This document shows, piece by piece, positions 1 to 7,213 of a stretch of 18,000 nucleotides of DNA. The stretch comes from CAYUCJ01 sp049282265 (GTDB lineage: Bacteria > Desulfobacterota > DSM-4660 > Desulfatiglandales > Desulfatiglandaceae). Numbering within the stretch: the stretch's first letter is position 1; each line of letters begins with the position of its first letter. The notes under the pieces were generated by a model that was not told where the DNA came from, searched no databases, and saw nothing but the letters and a program-made list of their open reading frames with translations. The stretch lies in the NCBI GenBank assembly GCA_049282265.1, contig JBAPTR010000031.1, positions 1-18,000 of the forward strand, read 5' to 3'. Both the position numbers and the translations under genes were made by a program.

Positions 1-861
1 GACGAGACAGCTTCTGGCGAGGTCTCCTGCACGGGCCAGTTTTTGCTCGGGAGTGCTGAAAGACGGGGATGCCTTTCCATGGAGTTTTTCAAAAGCGTCC
101 AGGATGGTCCGGTAGAGTTGGAGGGTCCGGGTTTCCACGCCTGTTCCTATGTTCATGAATTCCCCGGTCCCCTTTGTCAGGGCAAGGATATTGGCCTTGA
201 CCACATCACCTACGAAGCAATAGTCCCTCACCATACCGTCCGGACTATCGGGAAAATGGTTGAGGATGGACGTTTTGCCCTTCATGAGATTATCCATGAA
301 AATGGCCACAACCCCGGCCTCCCCGTGCGGTATCTGCCGCGGGCCAAAGACATTGGCGTATCGGAGTGTGGTGTATTTGAGACCGTGTTGATGCGCGTAG
401 TAGTTCAGGTAATGTTCCGAGGCGTACTTGGACACGGCATACGGCGAGAGAGGCTTCGGCGGGTAGTTTTCAGTGGTGGGGTATTCGTCCGCCTCGCCAT
501 ATATGGCCCCACCGGACGAGATGAAGATCACTTTTTTCACACCGATCTTTACACCGCCCTGAAGCAGATTCAACAGCCCCTTGATATTGATATCGGCATC
601 CAGCACCGGATCGGAGACCGAAGCAGGGACACTGATCTGGGCCGCGTGGTGGTTGATTATTGCGGGTCGTTCACGCTCCAGGAGAGCTCCCATTTCCCGG
701 GAACGGATATCCAATTCATAAAAGCGCGCATCCGGATTCACGTTGGACCGTTTTCCGGATGAGAGGTTGTCCACCACCAATACCTCGTGCCCCTCCCGGA
801 TATATCCATCAACCACATTCGATCCGATAAAACCTGCACCACCGGTAACCAGTATTTTCAT
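1..861 (-). CDS. NAD-dependent sugar-nucleotide epimerase/dehydratase (GalE-like), C-terminus cut by window edge
   Basis: Reading the minus strand from the ATG at 861 gives 287 codons without a stop up to base 1, so the 3' end lies outside the window. The protein opens with MKILVTGGAGFIGSNVV, the Rossmann GGxGFIG motif of extended short-chain dehydrogenases (residues 7-13). It has the SSGGAIYG segment at 115-122 (catalytic Ser/Thr region), YAVSK at 141-145 (YxxxK catalytic pair Y141/K145) and a VFGPRQ motif near 171. These match UDP-glucose 4-epimerase-type enzymes, which act on UDP- or GDP-sugars in the cytoplasm for polysaccharide synthesis; family members are about 310 residues, so little is missing. 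The exact sugar cannot be read from the sequence. AAGGGGAAACAG before the ATG gives a plausible ribosome site. It is divergent from the cysteine synthase fusion. The antisense frame at 43-762 is a shadow of this gene. Confidence 0.93.
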   Translation of the reverse strand, partial: MKILVTGGAGFIGSNVVDGYIREGHEVLVVDNLSSGKRSNVNPDARFYELDIRSREMGALLERERPAIINHHAAQISVPASVSDPVLDADINIKGLLNLLQGGVKIGVKKVIFISSGGAIYGEADEYPTTENYPPKPLSPYAVSKYASEHYLNYYAHQHGLKYTTLRYANVFGPRQIPHGEAGVVAIFMDNLMKGKTSILNHFPDSPDGMVRDYCFVGDVVKANILALTKGTGEFMNIGTGVETRTLQLYRTILDAFEKLHGKASPSFSTPEQKLARAGDLARSCLV

Positions 862-900
862 CTGTTTCCCCTTTTTGCGGACTTATCAAGCTTGCTTGTG

Positions 901-929
901 AAATTATCAGAAATTCACTCCATGGTCAA
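901..929 (-). promoter_or_regulatory. Candidate sigma70 promoter for the epimerase gene
   Basis: On the minus strand TTGACC (924-929) is followed after 17 bases by TAATTT (901-906). An overlapping GATAAT (903-908) gives an alternative -10 at 15 bases. The start codon is at 861, leaving a leader of roughly 35 bases. This is motif reading only. Confidence 0.45.
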
Positions 930-971
930 GGGAAAGGGCCTGCAGATAACCGCACCCTCGCGAATCCCATT

Positions 972-1005
972 GCAAACGAATCAGGATTACTATAGGATTC
1001 GTTGC
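972..1005 (+). promoter_or_regulatory. Imperfect inverted repeat in the leader of the cysteine synthase-CysRS fusion
   Basis: GCAAACGAATC (972-982) pairs with GATTCGTTGC (996-1005), giving 10 base pairs with one bulged A and a 13-base loop. It ends 39 bases before the chosen start at 1045. It could be an operator dyad or an RNA hairpin. There is no T-box consensus, although an aminoacyl-tRNA-synthetase-like gene follows. Apart from this and the candidate promoter at 901-929, the divergent spacer 862-1044 shows nothing I can name. Confidence 0.4.
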
Positions 1006-1044
1006 TTATATTCATCCATGCCACTTTCAGGAGAACCCGGAAAG

Positions 1045-3360
1045 ATGAAAGAACACCATCCAGATATTCTCGGACAGATTGGAAACACACCCCTTGTCTC
1101 ACTGAAACACATGGTCGGCATGGAACATGTTGAAATTCTTGCCAAAATGGAGTGTTTTAACCCGGGAGGTTCCGTAAAGGACAGGCCGGCTCTCTATATG
1201 ATCGAAGAGGCTGAGCGCAAAAGTGAACTCACCAAGGACAAAATCATTCTTGAAGCCACCAGTGGAAATACCGGTATTGGTCTCGCCCTTGTGGCGGCGG
1301 TGAAAGGTTATCGCGTTCTCCTGACCATGTCTGAATCCGTCAGCGAAGAGCGGGTGAAGATTCTGCGGGCACTGGGGGCCGAGATTGAATTCACCCCGGC
1401 CCGACTCAGCACGGACGGCGCCATAGAGCATGTCTACAAACTGATGCGCGAAGAACCGGACCGCTACTGGTTGGCCGATCAGTTCAACAACGATGCAAAC
1501 TGGAAGGCACATTATCATGGAACCGCCATGGAGATCTGGGAGCAGACAGGTGGCAGGCTGGACGCCATTGTGGCAACCATGGGCACGTCGGGTACCCTCA
1601 TGGGGCTCGCCAGGCGATTCCAGGAAATCGGACCGGAGGTGCGTATTGTGGGCGTGGAGCCCTATCTCGGCCACAAGATTCAGGGGCTGAAGAACATGAA
1701 GGAATCGTACCGGCCGGGCATTTTTGAAAAACACCGGCTGACGGAAGTGATAAATGTGGATGACGAAGAGGCCTTTCAAACAGCGCGCCTGCTTGCAAGA
1801 AAAGAAGGGATTTTCGTGGGCATGAGTTCAGGTGCCGCCATGGCGGCCGCCTTTCGTGTGGCCCGGGAAATGTCTGAAGGGCGCATCGTGGTCATTCTGC
1901 CTGATGGGGGAGAACGGTATCTGAGTACTCCCCTTTTTACTGCCAGGAAGAAATCGGGACTCCGGCTTTATAACACCCTGACCCGCAGCAAGGAAGATTT
2001 TCTGTCCATAAAGGAAAACCAGGTCTCCATGTATACCTGTGGCCCTACTCTGTGCCAGGAAATTCATATCGGTCAGAGCCGCCGATTCGTGGTTGCGGAT
2101 CTCATCAAGAGATATCTCATCCTCAAAGGCTTCAATGTAACCCACGTGATGAATGTGACCGATCTGGATGACCGTACCATCAGCGGGGCGGGAATGGCAG
2201 GGGTAACTCTCGGCGAATTTACACAGAAGTATTACGAGGCCTTTCTCCGGGACATTGCCCAGCTCAATATCATCAAGGCGACAGAGTATCCCAAGGCCAG
2301 CCTCCACGTTGAAGAGATGATCGCTCTCACGCAGGAACTGCTCGAAAAGGGTTATGCCTATGTAAAGTTCCGTTCCGTCTACTTCGACATTTCCCGCTTC
2401 AAGGATTATGGAAAGCTGTCCAGAATTGATCTGGACAAAATCAGGATTGGAAAAACCGTGGACCTGGATCAGTATGAGAAAGAAAATCCCAGGGACTTCA
2501 CCCTGATGAAGCGTTCCACCCTCAGCGAATTGAGAAAAGGCATATTTTATGAGACCCAGTGGGGAAATGTCCGGCCCAGCTGGCACACGGAATGTTCGGC
2601 CATGGCCTTGAAATACCTGGGAGAAAATTATGATATACACACCAGCGGAGCGGATCTGATCTTTCCTCACCACGAAAATACCATCGCCGTCATCGAGGCC
2701 CTGAAGGGTAAAGTTCCGGCCAACTACTGGCTACACAATGAGCTGGTCATGCCAAACGGCAAGAAATCCCCCGGGATGGCCGAAACGGGGTACCTTACGC
2801 TCAAAGAACTGTACGGCCGGGGTTATACGGGAAGAGAAATCCGGTACTGGCTGCTCAGCCGTCACTATCGCAAGCCGCTCTATTTCTCCTGGCCCAAACT
2901 GGACATCGCGAGAAACACCCTCGCCCGCCTGGACAGTTTTATCCAAAAAGTCCACCACTGTGGCGAAGGAGCATCCGGACCCGAGACAGATCAATTGGTC
3001 TATGATCTCAGGAGCAGGTTCGGCACGGCCATGGACGATGATTTGAATATCGCCCCGGCCCTGGCGACCCTCTTCCAATTCGCCAGGCAAATCAATCGAA
3101 TGATGAACCGAACGGGCCTTTCGCCATCAGGCAAGGAAAAAATTCTGCAGGCCCTCAAGCGCATAGATTCTGTCCTGGGTGTCCTGGACCTGGATCCGGC
3201 AGAACGGGATGAAAACGTGGAATCCATCATCAGGGAAAGGGAGGAGGCCAGGGCGAAAAAGGACTGGAAAAGGGCCGACGAGATTCGTCAGTCCCTGCAA
3301 GAGATGGGCGTTGAAGTGATCGATGCGCGTGAAGGGCCTGTGTGGCGAAAGATCATTTAG
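1045..3360 (+). CDS. cysK-cysS: Fusion protein: PLP cysteine synthase + cysteinyl-tRNA synthetase-like region with altered catalytic motifs
   Basis: One uninterrupted 771-residue frame. Residues 1-300 are a complete O-acetylserine sulfhydrylase-type PLP enzyme: NPGGSVKDR with PLP lysine K45, TSGNTG at 72-77, the phosphate-binding GTSGT at 180-184, SSGA at 261-264 and GGERYLST near 288. Residues about 304-771 align along their length with cysteinyl-tRNA synthetase: LYNTLTR start, CGPT (C332), WHTECSAM (W513, C517), PHHEN (542-545), MDDDLN and the C-terminal KDWKRADEIR helix. However HIGH reads HIGQ (341-344), KMSKS reads KKSPG (573-577), and the position of the fourth E. coli zinc ligand (Glu238) is T546. 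The ATG at 1045 is chosen because AGGAGA lies 10 bases upstream and the CysK fold starts there; the frame is open further upstream (ATGs at 1018 and 787) but without homologous sequence. It overlaps the next gene convergently by 8 bases. It may make cysteine and load it onto tRNA, or ligate it to something else. Confidence 0.93.
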   Translation: MKEHHPDILGQIGNTPLVSLKHMVGMEHVEILAKMECFNPGGSVKDRPALYMIEEAERKSELTKDKIILEATSGNTGIGLALVAAVKGYRVLLTMSESVSEERVKILRALGAEIEFTPARLSTDGAIEHVYKLMREEPDRYWLADQFNNDANWKAHYHGTAMEIWEQTGGRLDAIVATMGTSGTLMGLARRFQEIGPEVRIVGVEPYLGHKIQGLKNMKESYRPGIFEKHRLTEVINVDDEEAFQTARLLARKEGIFVGMSSGAAMAAAFRVAREMSEGRIVVILPDGGERYLSTPLFTARKKSGLRLYNTLTRSKEDFLSIKENQVSMYTCGPTLCQEIHIGQSRRFVVADLIKRYLILKGFNVTHVMNVTDLDDRTISGAGMAGVTLGEFTQKYYEAFLRDIAQLNIIKATEYPKASLHVEEMIALTQELLEKGYAYVKFRSVYFDISRFKDYGKLSRIDLDKIRIGKTVDLDQYEKENPRDFTLMKRSTLSELRKGIFYETQWGNVRPSWHTECSAMALKYLGENYDIHTSGADLIFPHHENTIAVIEALKGKVPANYWLHNELVMPNGKKSPGMAETGYLTLKELYGRGYTGREIRYWLLSRHYRKPLYFSWPKLDIARNTLARLDSFIQKVHHCGEGASGPETDQLVYDLRSRFGTAMDDDLNIAPALATLFQFARQINRMMNRTGLSPSGKEKILQALKRIDSVLGVLDLDPAERDENVESIIREREEARAKKDWKRADEIRQSLQEMGVEVIDAREGPVWRKII

Positions 3361-3592
3361 CTTCCCGGGCAGGCTCCTGTTGCCGTCCCTCGAAATTCTT
3401 GCACGGATGCCGGAGCATGGCCCACTGCCCGCGGTTCCCATCCCAGGGTTCGCCCGGACATTCCCCCAGTGCATGGGGACTGTTGTGTTCCTTGCTGTTC
3501 GAAAAGTATCGGAAGTGACTGCATTCAACACATAGAATTGATGGACCCCTTTCGCTGCCTGACCCATACGCCATCACGCCCCTCCGATTCAT
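3353..3592 (-). CDS. Small four-cysteine protein, function unknown, probably coupled to the radical SAM gene
   Basis: A 79-residue protein with CVECSHF, then GEC, then WDGNRGQW and HPCKNF: four cysteines plus histidines in a spaced pattern that looks like a small metal-binding (zinc-ribbon-like) domain. I do not recognise a named function. The ATG at 3592 is chosen because GGGGAG lies 6 bases upstream. The frame is open further to a GTG at 3616, which would overlap the radical SAM stop codon as GTGA (3613-3616). Either start implies translational coupling to the preceding gene. Its 3' end overlaps the end of the fusion gene by 8 bases, tail to tail. The conserved-looking Cys/Trp/His pattern argues against a chance frame, but no homologue was checked. 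Confidence 0.62.
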   Translation of the reverse strand: MNRRGVMAYGSGSERGPSILCVECSHFRYFSNSKEHNSPHALGECPGEPWDGNRGQWAMLRHPCKNFEGRQQEPAREAK

Positions 3593-3612
3593 TTTTTGCT
3601 CCCCGGCCGGAT

Positions 3613-4560
3613 TCACGCCATCACCTGATGCCCCTTTCTCTTGCCGCCGATCGGATTCAGGCGGGGCATGACCAGGCCGAGGATCAGCCTGACGGTTTTC
3701 AGGTCAAAGGGTCTGAATGCACCTCTGAAAACGGCGACGGCCGCGCACCCGCATCGGGAACAATCCGCTTGATTCCCATAGGTGCAGGCCTTTTCCCGCC
3801 CGTCCGCCTGGTAACAGAGCACCCTCCTGCCCACGGGGCAGGCGGCACGGCTGTTCCATGACCCGAAATCCCCATTGCTCTTCAATTGTCTCCCCATGGC
3901 CGGTGTAAACCCGATTTTCTCACCATACCGCGCGCGCAGTTTCAGGATATTCTCCACAATCCGATCCCGCTCAACCAGGGGCAACGACAGGTCCCCGTCC
4001 TCTTTTTTCAGGTTAGGGGTTAAAAAAGAAAAGCCCATGCCCTTGATCGGGAGTTCCAGCATCTCCTTCACAAACGCCTCAATGCTGTTCCGGTTCAGAC
4101 TGGAGATCGTCATGTGCACTATGGGAGCTCTTTTCGCAGTGAAGAGGTTTGCAACCGCCCGGTCATATACACCCGCTCCCCTTATAGAATCGTTCACTTC
4201 CCGTGGCCCATCCAGGGAGAGGATCCACTGCCCGTTCCGCATTTCCGGAAAGCCGTTTGTCCCGTTGGTAAAGGCAAGGGTCGCATCAAAGATTTCGCTG
4301 GCAGCCCGGCACACTTCCGGTCGCAGGGTCGGCTCTCCTCCGTACAGGATAACCGCCCGGAGTCCGCGCGACCTCAATCCCTTCATGAAGGCAATCATCT
4401 CAGCATCCCCGAGTTCACGTGGGTGCTCCTGTTTCCACCAGTAGCAGTGAGTGCAGTGCAGGTTGCACCTGTGAGTCACATCGATTGCAGCGGAGGTGGC
4501 CTGTTCCGTAAAGAGCCACCGGTGAAGGATAACCAGTTTTCCCAGTGAAGGAATCATCAT
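3613..4560 (-). CDS. Radical SAM protein with C-terminal Cys-rich (SPASM-like) region
   Basis: A 315-residue protein. The radical SAM cluster motif CX3CX2C is at C32, C36 and C39 (RCNLHCTHCY), binding the [4Fe-4S] that cleaves S-adenosylmethionine. GGEP at 74-77 is the SAM amino-group motif. The C-terminal third carries C241, C249, C259, C267, C270 and C272, a spacing like the auxiliary-cluster SPASM or twitch regions of peptide-modifying and cofactor-maturing enzymes. The substrate is not evident. The ATG at 4560 is followed at once by a second ATG; the ribosome site is weak. The gene leads straight into the four-Cys small protein, which could be a substrate or partner. Other readings, such as a heme- or cofactor-biosynthesis radical SAM enzyme, cannot be excluded. 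Confidence 0.88.
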   Translation of the reverse strand: MMIPSLGKLVILHRWLFTEQATSAAIDVTHRCNLHCTHCYWWKQEHPRELGDAEMIAFMKGLRSRGLRAVILYGGEPTLRPEVCRAASEIFDATLAFTNGTNGFPEMRNGQWILSLDGPREVNDSIRGAGVYDRAVANLFTAKRAPIVHMTISSLNRNSIEAFVKEMLELPIKGMGFSFLTPNLKKEDGDLSLPLVERDRIVENILKLRARYGEKIGFTPAMGRQLKSNGDFGSWNSRAACPVGRRVLCYQADGREKACTYGNQADCSRCGCAAVAVFRGAFRPFDLKTVRLILGLVMPRLNPIGGKRKGHQVMA

Positions 4561-4566
4561 TTACAT

Positions 4567-4583
4567 TCCAAGAACATCTTGGA
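4567..4583. promoter_or_regulatory. Perfect 7-bp hairpin just upstream of the radical SAM start
   Basis: TCCAAGA (4567-4573), loop ACA, TCTTGGA (4577-4583). It sits 6 bases from the ATG at 4560, where it could cover the ribosome site or act as a small operator. Nothing else recognisable lies in 4561-4725. Confidence 0.35.
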
Positions 4584-4725
4584 TGAAGGATCGCCTCAAG
4601 GCATGCGGAACATTCCGAAAGGCAGGCTGTTGTGCGAGTGTTCCAGAATATCAGGGCAACATTGGGGCACTGGAGGAAAAACTCTCCATTGAATAAACAA
4701 GGGGATCATCCTGTGGAATAAAAAT

Positions 4726-4818
4726 TGGCGGAGAGAGAGGGATTCGAACCCTCGAAAGAACTTTCGTCCTTTACTCGCTTAGCAGGCGAGCGCCTTCAGC
4801 CGACTCGGCCATCTCTCC
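4726..4818 (-). tRNA. tRNA-Ser (anticodon GCU)
   Basis: The minus strand folds as a class II tRNA: acceptor GGAGAGA (4818-4812) pairs with TCTCTCC (4736-4730), discriminator G, and an encoded CCA at 4728-4726. The anticodon stem CTCGC/GCGAG encloses loop CTGCTAA, anticodon GCT in DNA, which reads AGU/AGC codons. There is a long variable arm, then the T-loop GGTTCGAATCC. It is 93 bases, typical of serine tRNAs. A T-run (TTTTTATT) follows the CCA on the minus strand and may end the transcript. It lies 70 bases downstream of the other serine tRNA and could be cotranscribed with it. Confidence 0.97.
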
Positions 4819-4888
4819 GTAAACAATCCCATCAACACTGCTGATCGTCGCGGCACGAAAAACATCCGCCGCAGACCTCGGTGGCCCA

Positions 4889-4976
4889 TGGCGGAGGGAG
4901 TAGGATTCGAACCTACGGTCCCTCGCGGGACAACGGTTTTCAAGACCGCCTCCTTAAACCACTCGGACATCCCTCC
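4889..4976 (-). tRNA. tRNA-Ser (anticodon UGA)
   Basis: The minus strand gives acceptor GGAGGGA (4976-4970) pairing with TCCCTCC (4899-4893), discriminator G, and encoded CCA at 4891-4889. The anticodon loop CTTGAAA carries TGA in DNA, reading UCA-type serine codons, flanked by a CGGT/ACCG stem. The variable arm is long (GTCCC/GGGAC) and the T-loop is GGTTCGAATCC. It is 88 bases. The frames across it that read like SEWFKEAV or GVGFEPT are well-known false ORFs produced by tRNA genes. Confidence 0.97.
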
Positions 4977-5067
4977 CTCAATTCAACCAGCATTCATCTT
5001 ACCCAATTTTGTTTCCCGAGTCAAAAAAATTTATCGCCTTTTGACCGGATGCCAACAACAAAGCCGG

Positions 5068-5736
5068 TTAGCCTGCTGAGCCCCCGTCCATCCTTTCTCT
5101 CATCAGGCGAATCGTCTCGCCGTAGTTTCCACTGTAGAAGATAGCTGAGCCCGCCACAAACACATCCGCGCCTGCCGCTGAGACCCGGTGAATAGTCTCA
5201 GGGCCGATACCACCGTCCACCTCGATCTCCGTTTTAAGCCCCCTTTTCACAACCATCTCCCGCAAACGTTTGATCTTGGGGAGGACGGCCGGAATAAACT
5301 CCTGTCCCTCAAACCCCGGATTGACGGTCATCAGGAGCACCATGTCGAGTTCATCAAGGACGTACTCGAGAACATCGGGCGGGGTGGCGGGGTTGAGGGA
5401 TACACTCGCCTTGGCACCAAGGGCCTTGATGTGCTGAATCGTTCTGTGCAGGTGATTCACCGTCTCCACATGGACGGTGAGGATATCTGCGCCCGACTTT
5501 GCGAATTCATCCACGAAGTCGTCAGGATCGGAGATCATCAGGTGCACATCCAGGGGTAATCTCGTCATTTTCCTTACGGCCTTTACGATCAAGGGACCGA
5601 TGGTGATATTGGGCACAAAGTGCCCATCCATGACGTCAACATGTATATAGTCGGCGCCTGCGGCTTCCACGGCCTTGATTTCCTCCCCCAGTCTCGAAAA
5701 ATCGGCTGAGAGGATCGAGGGGGCTATTTTTCCCAT
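5068..5736 (-). CDS. rpe: Ribulose-phosphate 3-epimerase
   Basis: A 222-residue TIM-barrel enzyme that interconverts D-ribulose 5-phosphate and D-xylulose 5-phosphate in the cytosolic pentose phosphate pathway. Family motifs are present: IAPSILSADF at 4-13 (Ser7), HVDVMDGHFVPN at 32-43 with metal ligands H32 and D34, DVHLM near 63-67 (H65), VNPGFEGQEF at 138-147 and EVDGGI with the catalytic D174. The ATG at 5736 is chosen: GGAG lies 8 bases upstream and the protein then starts at the conserved MGKIAPS. The frame is open for 29 more codons, but that stretch is translation of the dispersed repeat at 5768-5840. It is last in the def-fmt-DUF116-rsmB block, followed after about 90 bases by two serine tRNAs. 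No strong terminator is seen. Confidence 0.96.
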   Translation of the reverse strand: MGKIAPSILSADFSRLGEEIKAVEAAGADYIHVDVMDGHFVPNITIGPLIVKAVRKMTRLPLDVHLMISDPDDFVDEFAKSGADILTVHVETVNHLHRTIQHIKALGAKASVSLNPATPPDVLEYVLDELDMVLLMTVNPGFEGQEFIPAVLPKIKRLREMVVKRGLKTEIEVDGGIGPETIHRVSAAGADVFVAGSAIFYSGNYGETIRLMRERMDGGSAG

Positions 5737-5767
5737 GTGAATTTCTCCAAAAAGTAAATGTAACTTT

Positions 5768-5840
5768 AAAAGAGTGTCAGGTTCGCTTCCCATTCGTTGT
5801 TCATAGGCTGCCGCTTGCGGCATATATCAGCTTCTTACAA
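5768..5840. repeat. Dispersed intergenic element, copy A (right-end fragment)
   Basis: It shares the AGTGTCAGGTTCG block, the TTCGTTGTTCATAGGCTGCC block and the TGCCGCTTGCGGCA mini-hairpin with the copies ending at 12885 and 16899, in the same orientation. The left inverted arm of the longer copies is absent here. It lies between rsmB (stop at 5855) and rpe (start at 5736), 15 bases past the rsmB stop. Confidence 0.85.
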
Positions 5841-5854
5841 AGTCGTCAAACGCG

Positions 5855-7213
5855 TCAATCAAGCCCCTGCTTTTCGAAAAGCGCCCCGAAGAAACCCTCC
5901 GTTCCGTGGACATGGGGATAGGACTTGAGAAAGCCCGAGTCATCTAAAAGTTCAGAACACCATTCAGGGGAGTCGGCCCTGAGGTCTATCAATTTCATTT
6001 CCCTTTGTTCCCTGAGGAACCCCTCCACCACCCCTTCATTTTCCGTTCTTGAAAGGGTGCAGGTCACATAAAGCATCCTTCCGCCCTCCACCAGTAGAGG
6101 GACGGACCCGCTCAAGATTTTCATCTGAAGCGAGGAGAGGCGAAAGATGTCGTTTTCATCCCGATTCCATTTCACGTCGGGATGTCTCGAGATAATGCCC
6201 AAGGCCGAACACGGTCCGTCAACCATGATCCGGTCAAACCGCATCCGGACCATATTCGCCAGATCCTCCGAAGCATCCCCGACCACCGACTCGATCGTAC
6301 GGATGCCAAGCCGGCGGGAATTTTCGGCCAGCTTTATCAGCTTGCCGGGACTCCTGTCAAGGGCTAGAATCCGGCCACTGTTTTCCATCATCTGCGCCAT
6401 GTGGGTGGACTTTCCGCCCACTCCGGAGCAGAGATCCAGGATCTCTTCACCGGGTCTTGGAGAAAGTAACTGGGAGCAAACCTGGGCCATTTCCCCCTGG
6501 ACCTGGAAGAGGCCTGATTGGAAGCCCGGTATTCGATCAACGGGGCCCCTGTTGCCTTCAAGGATCACCCCATCGGGGGCGTAATGGGCAGGTCCGGCAG
6601 ATAGGCCTTCACCCTCCAGATACCGGATCAGTGCATGTCGACGTATTTTGAGGGTATTGGTTCTGACCACCAGCCGGGGAACCAGGTTGCTCGCCTCCAG
6701 AAGCCCTTCCGTGGTCCCGGGCCCCACCTCCTTGAGCCACTTTCGAACGAGCCATTCGGGAAAAGAATGGCGAACCGATAGGTAGCGAGCCAGTCCCGCT
6801 TCTCGAGGCGGGAAAACAACCTGTTCTTTGTCACGACAAACCTGTCTCAGGATTCCATTAACCGAACGAACCACGTGGTTCTCGGCAATGGTCTTGACCT
6901 GTTTGACCGCTTCATTCACGGCCGCCGAATCAGGCACTCTGTCCATAAAAAAGATCTGATAGAGCGCCAGGCGCAGGACGTTGAGTACAGGATTTTCTAT
7001 CTTTCGAAAGGGAAAACTTGCTGTCTTTTCAATGATCCAATCGAGGCGAAGTCGCCACCTGAGAACCCCCTGTATGAGATGAACCGTAAAGGCCCTGTCC
7101 CTTTCAGAGAGCCTGAGATCCCTCTGAAACAATTCCACCAGATAATTTTCAGTGGGAATGGAGTGCAGATCCAGCCTGTTCAGCACTTGTAACGCAAGAT
7201 TCCTCGGTTGCAC
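5855..7213 (-). CDS. rsmB: 16S rRNA (cytosine-967-C5)-methyltransferase RsmB
   Basis: A 452-residue protein that methylates C967 of 16S rRNA using S-adenosylmethionine. Residues 1 to about 135 form the NusB-like RNA-binding domain (QPRNLALQVLNRL start; DSAAVNEAV). The C-terminal methyltransferase domain has the SAM motif LDLCSGVGGKST (259-270), the catalytic-loop DGPCSALG with C335, and VTCTLSRTENE with C385, the two-cysteine arrangement of RNA m5C methyltransferases. The start codon is GTG at 7213, with GGGAGAA about 7 bases upstream. The start lies inside the preceding DUF116 gene, a 65-base overlap, implying coupled translation. An RsmF-like or other Nol1/Nop2 paralogue is less likely because of the NusB domain. 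Confidence 0.95.
   Translation of the reverse strand: MQPRNLALQVLNRLDLHSIPTENYLVELFQRDLRLSERDRAFTVHLIQGVLRWRLRLDWIIEKTASFPFRKIENPVLNVLRLALYQIFFMDRVPDSAAVNEAVKQVKTIAENHVVRSVNGILRQVCRDKEQVVFPPREAGLARYLSVRHSFPEWLVRKWLKEVGPGTTEGLLEASNLVPRLVVRTNTLKIRRHALIRYLEGEGLSAGPAHYAPDGVILEGNRGPVDRIPGFQSGLFQVQGEMAQVCSQLLSPRPGEEILDLCSGVGGKSTHMAQMMENSGRILALDRSPGKLIKLAENSRRLGIRTIESVVGDASEDLANMVRMRFDRIMVDGPCSALGIISRHPDVKWNRDENDIFRLSSLQMKILSGSVPLLVEGGRMLYVTCTLSRTENEGVVEGFLREQREMKLIDLRADSPEWCSELLDDSGFLKSYPHVHGTEGFFGALFEKQGLD

Noticed and set aside
43..762. 239-codon plus-strand frame
   Set aside because: It is antisense to the epimerase gene, which reads through with all Rossmann and YxxxK motifs on the minus strand; the plus frame shows no family features.
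787..1044. N-terminal extension of the cysteine synthase fusion
   Set aside because: The frame is open, but it overlaps the epimerase start, has no domain similarity, and a good ribosome site precedes the ATG at 1045.
862..1044. T-box riboswitch ahead of the CysRS-like gene
   Set aside because: No AGGGUGGNACCGCG-type antiterminator sequence or terminator is present; only a simple inverted repeat.
2740..2800. Frameshift destroying KMSKS
   Set aside because: Neither alternative frame yields KMSKS, and the alignment continues cleanly on both sides (NELVMPNG before, YLTLKELY after).
4977..5067. Terminator after rpe
   Set aside because: There is a 5-bp ACCGG/CCGGT pair, but the T-run comes about 14 bases later, too far for a convincing intrinsic terminator.
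4779..5144. Frames reading like SEWFKEAV and GVGFEPT
   Set aside because: These are classic false ORFs produced by serine tRNA genes on either strand.
5737..5823. 29-codon N-terminal extension of rpe
   Set aside because: It is translation of repeat copy A and leader; the conserved protein starts at 5736 behind a GGAG site.
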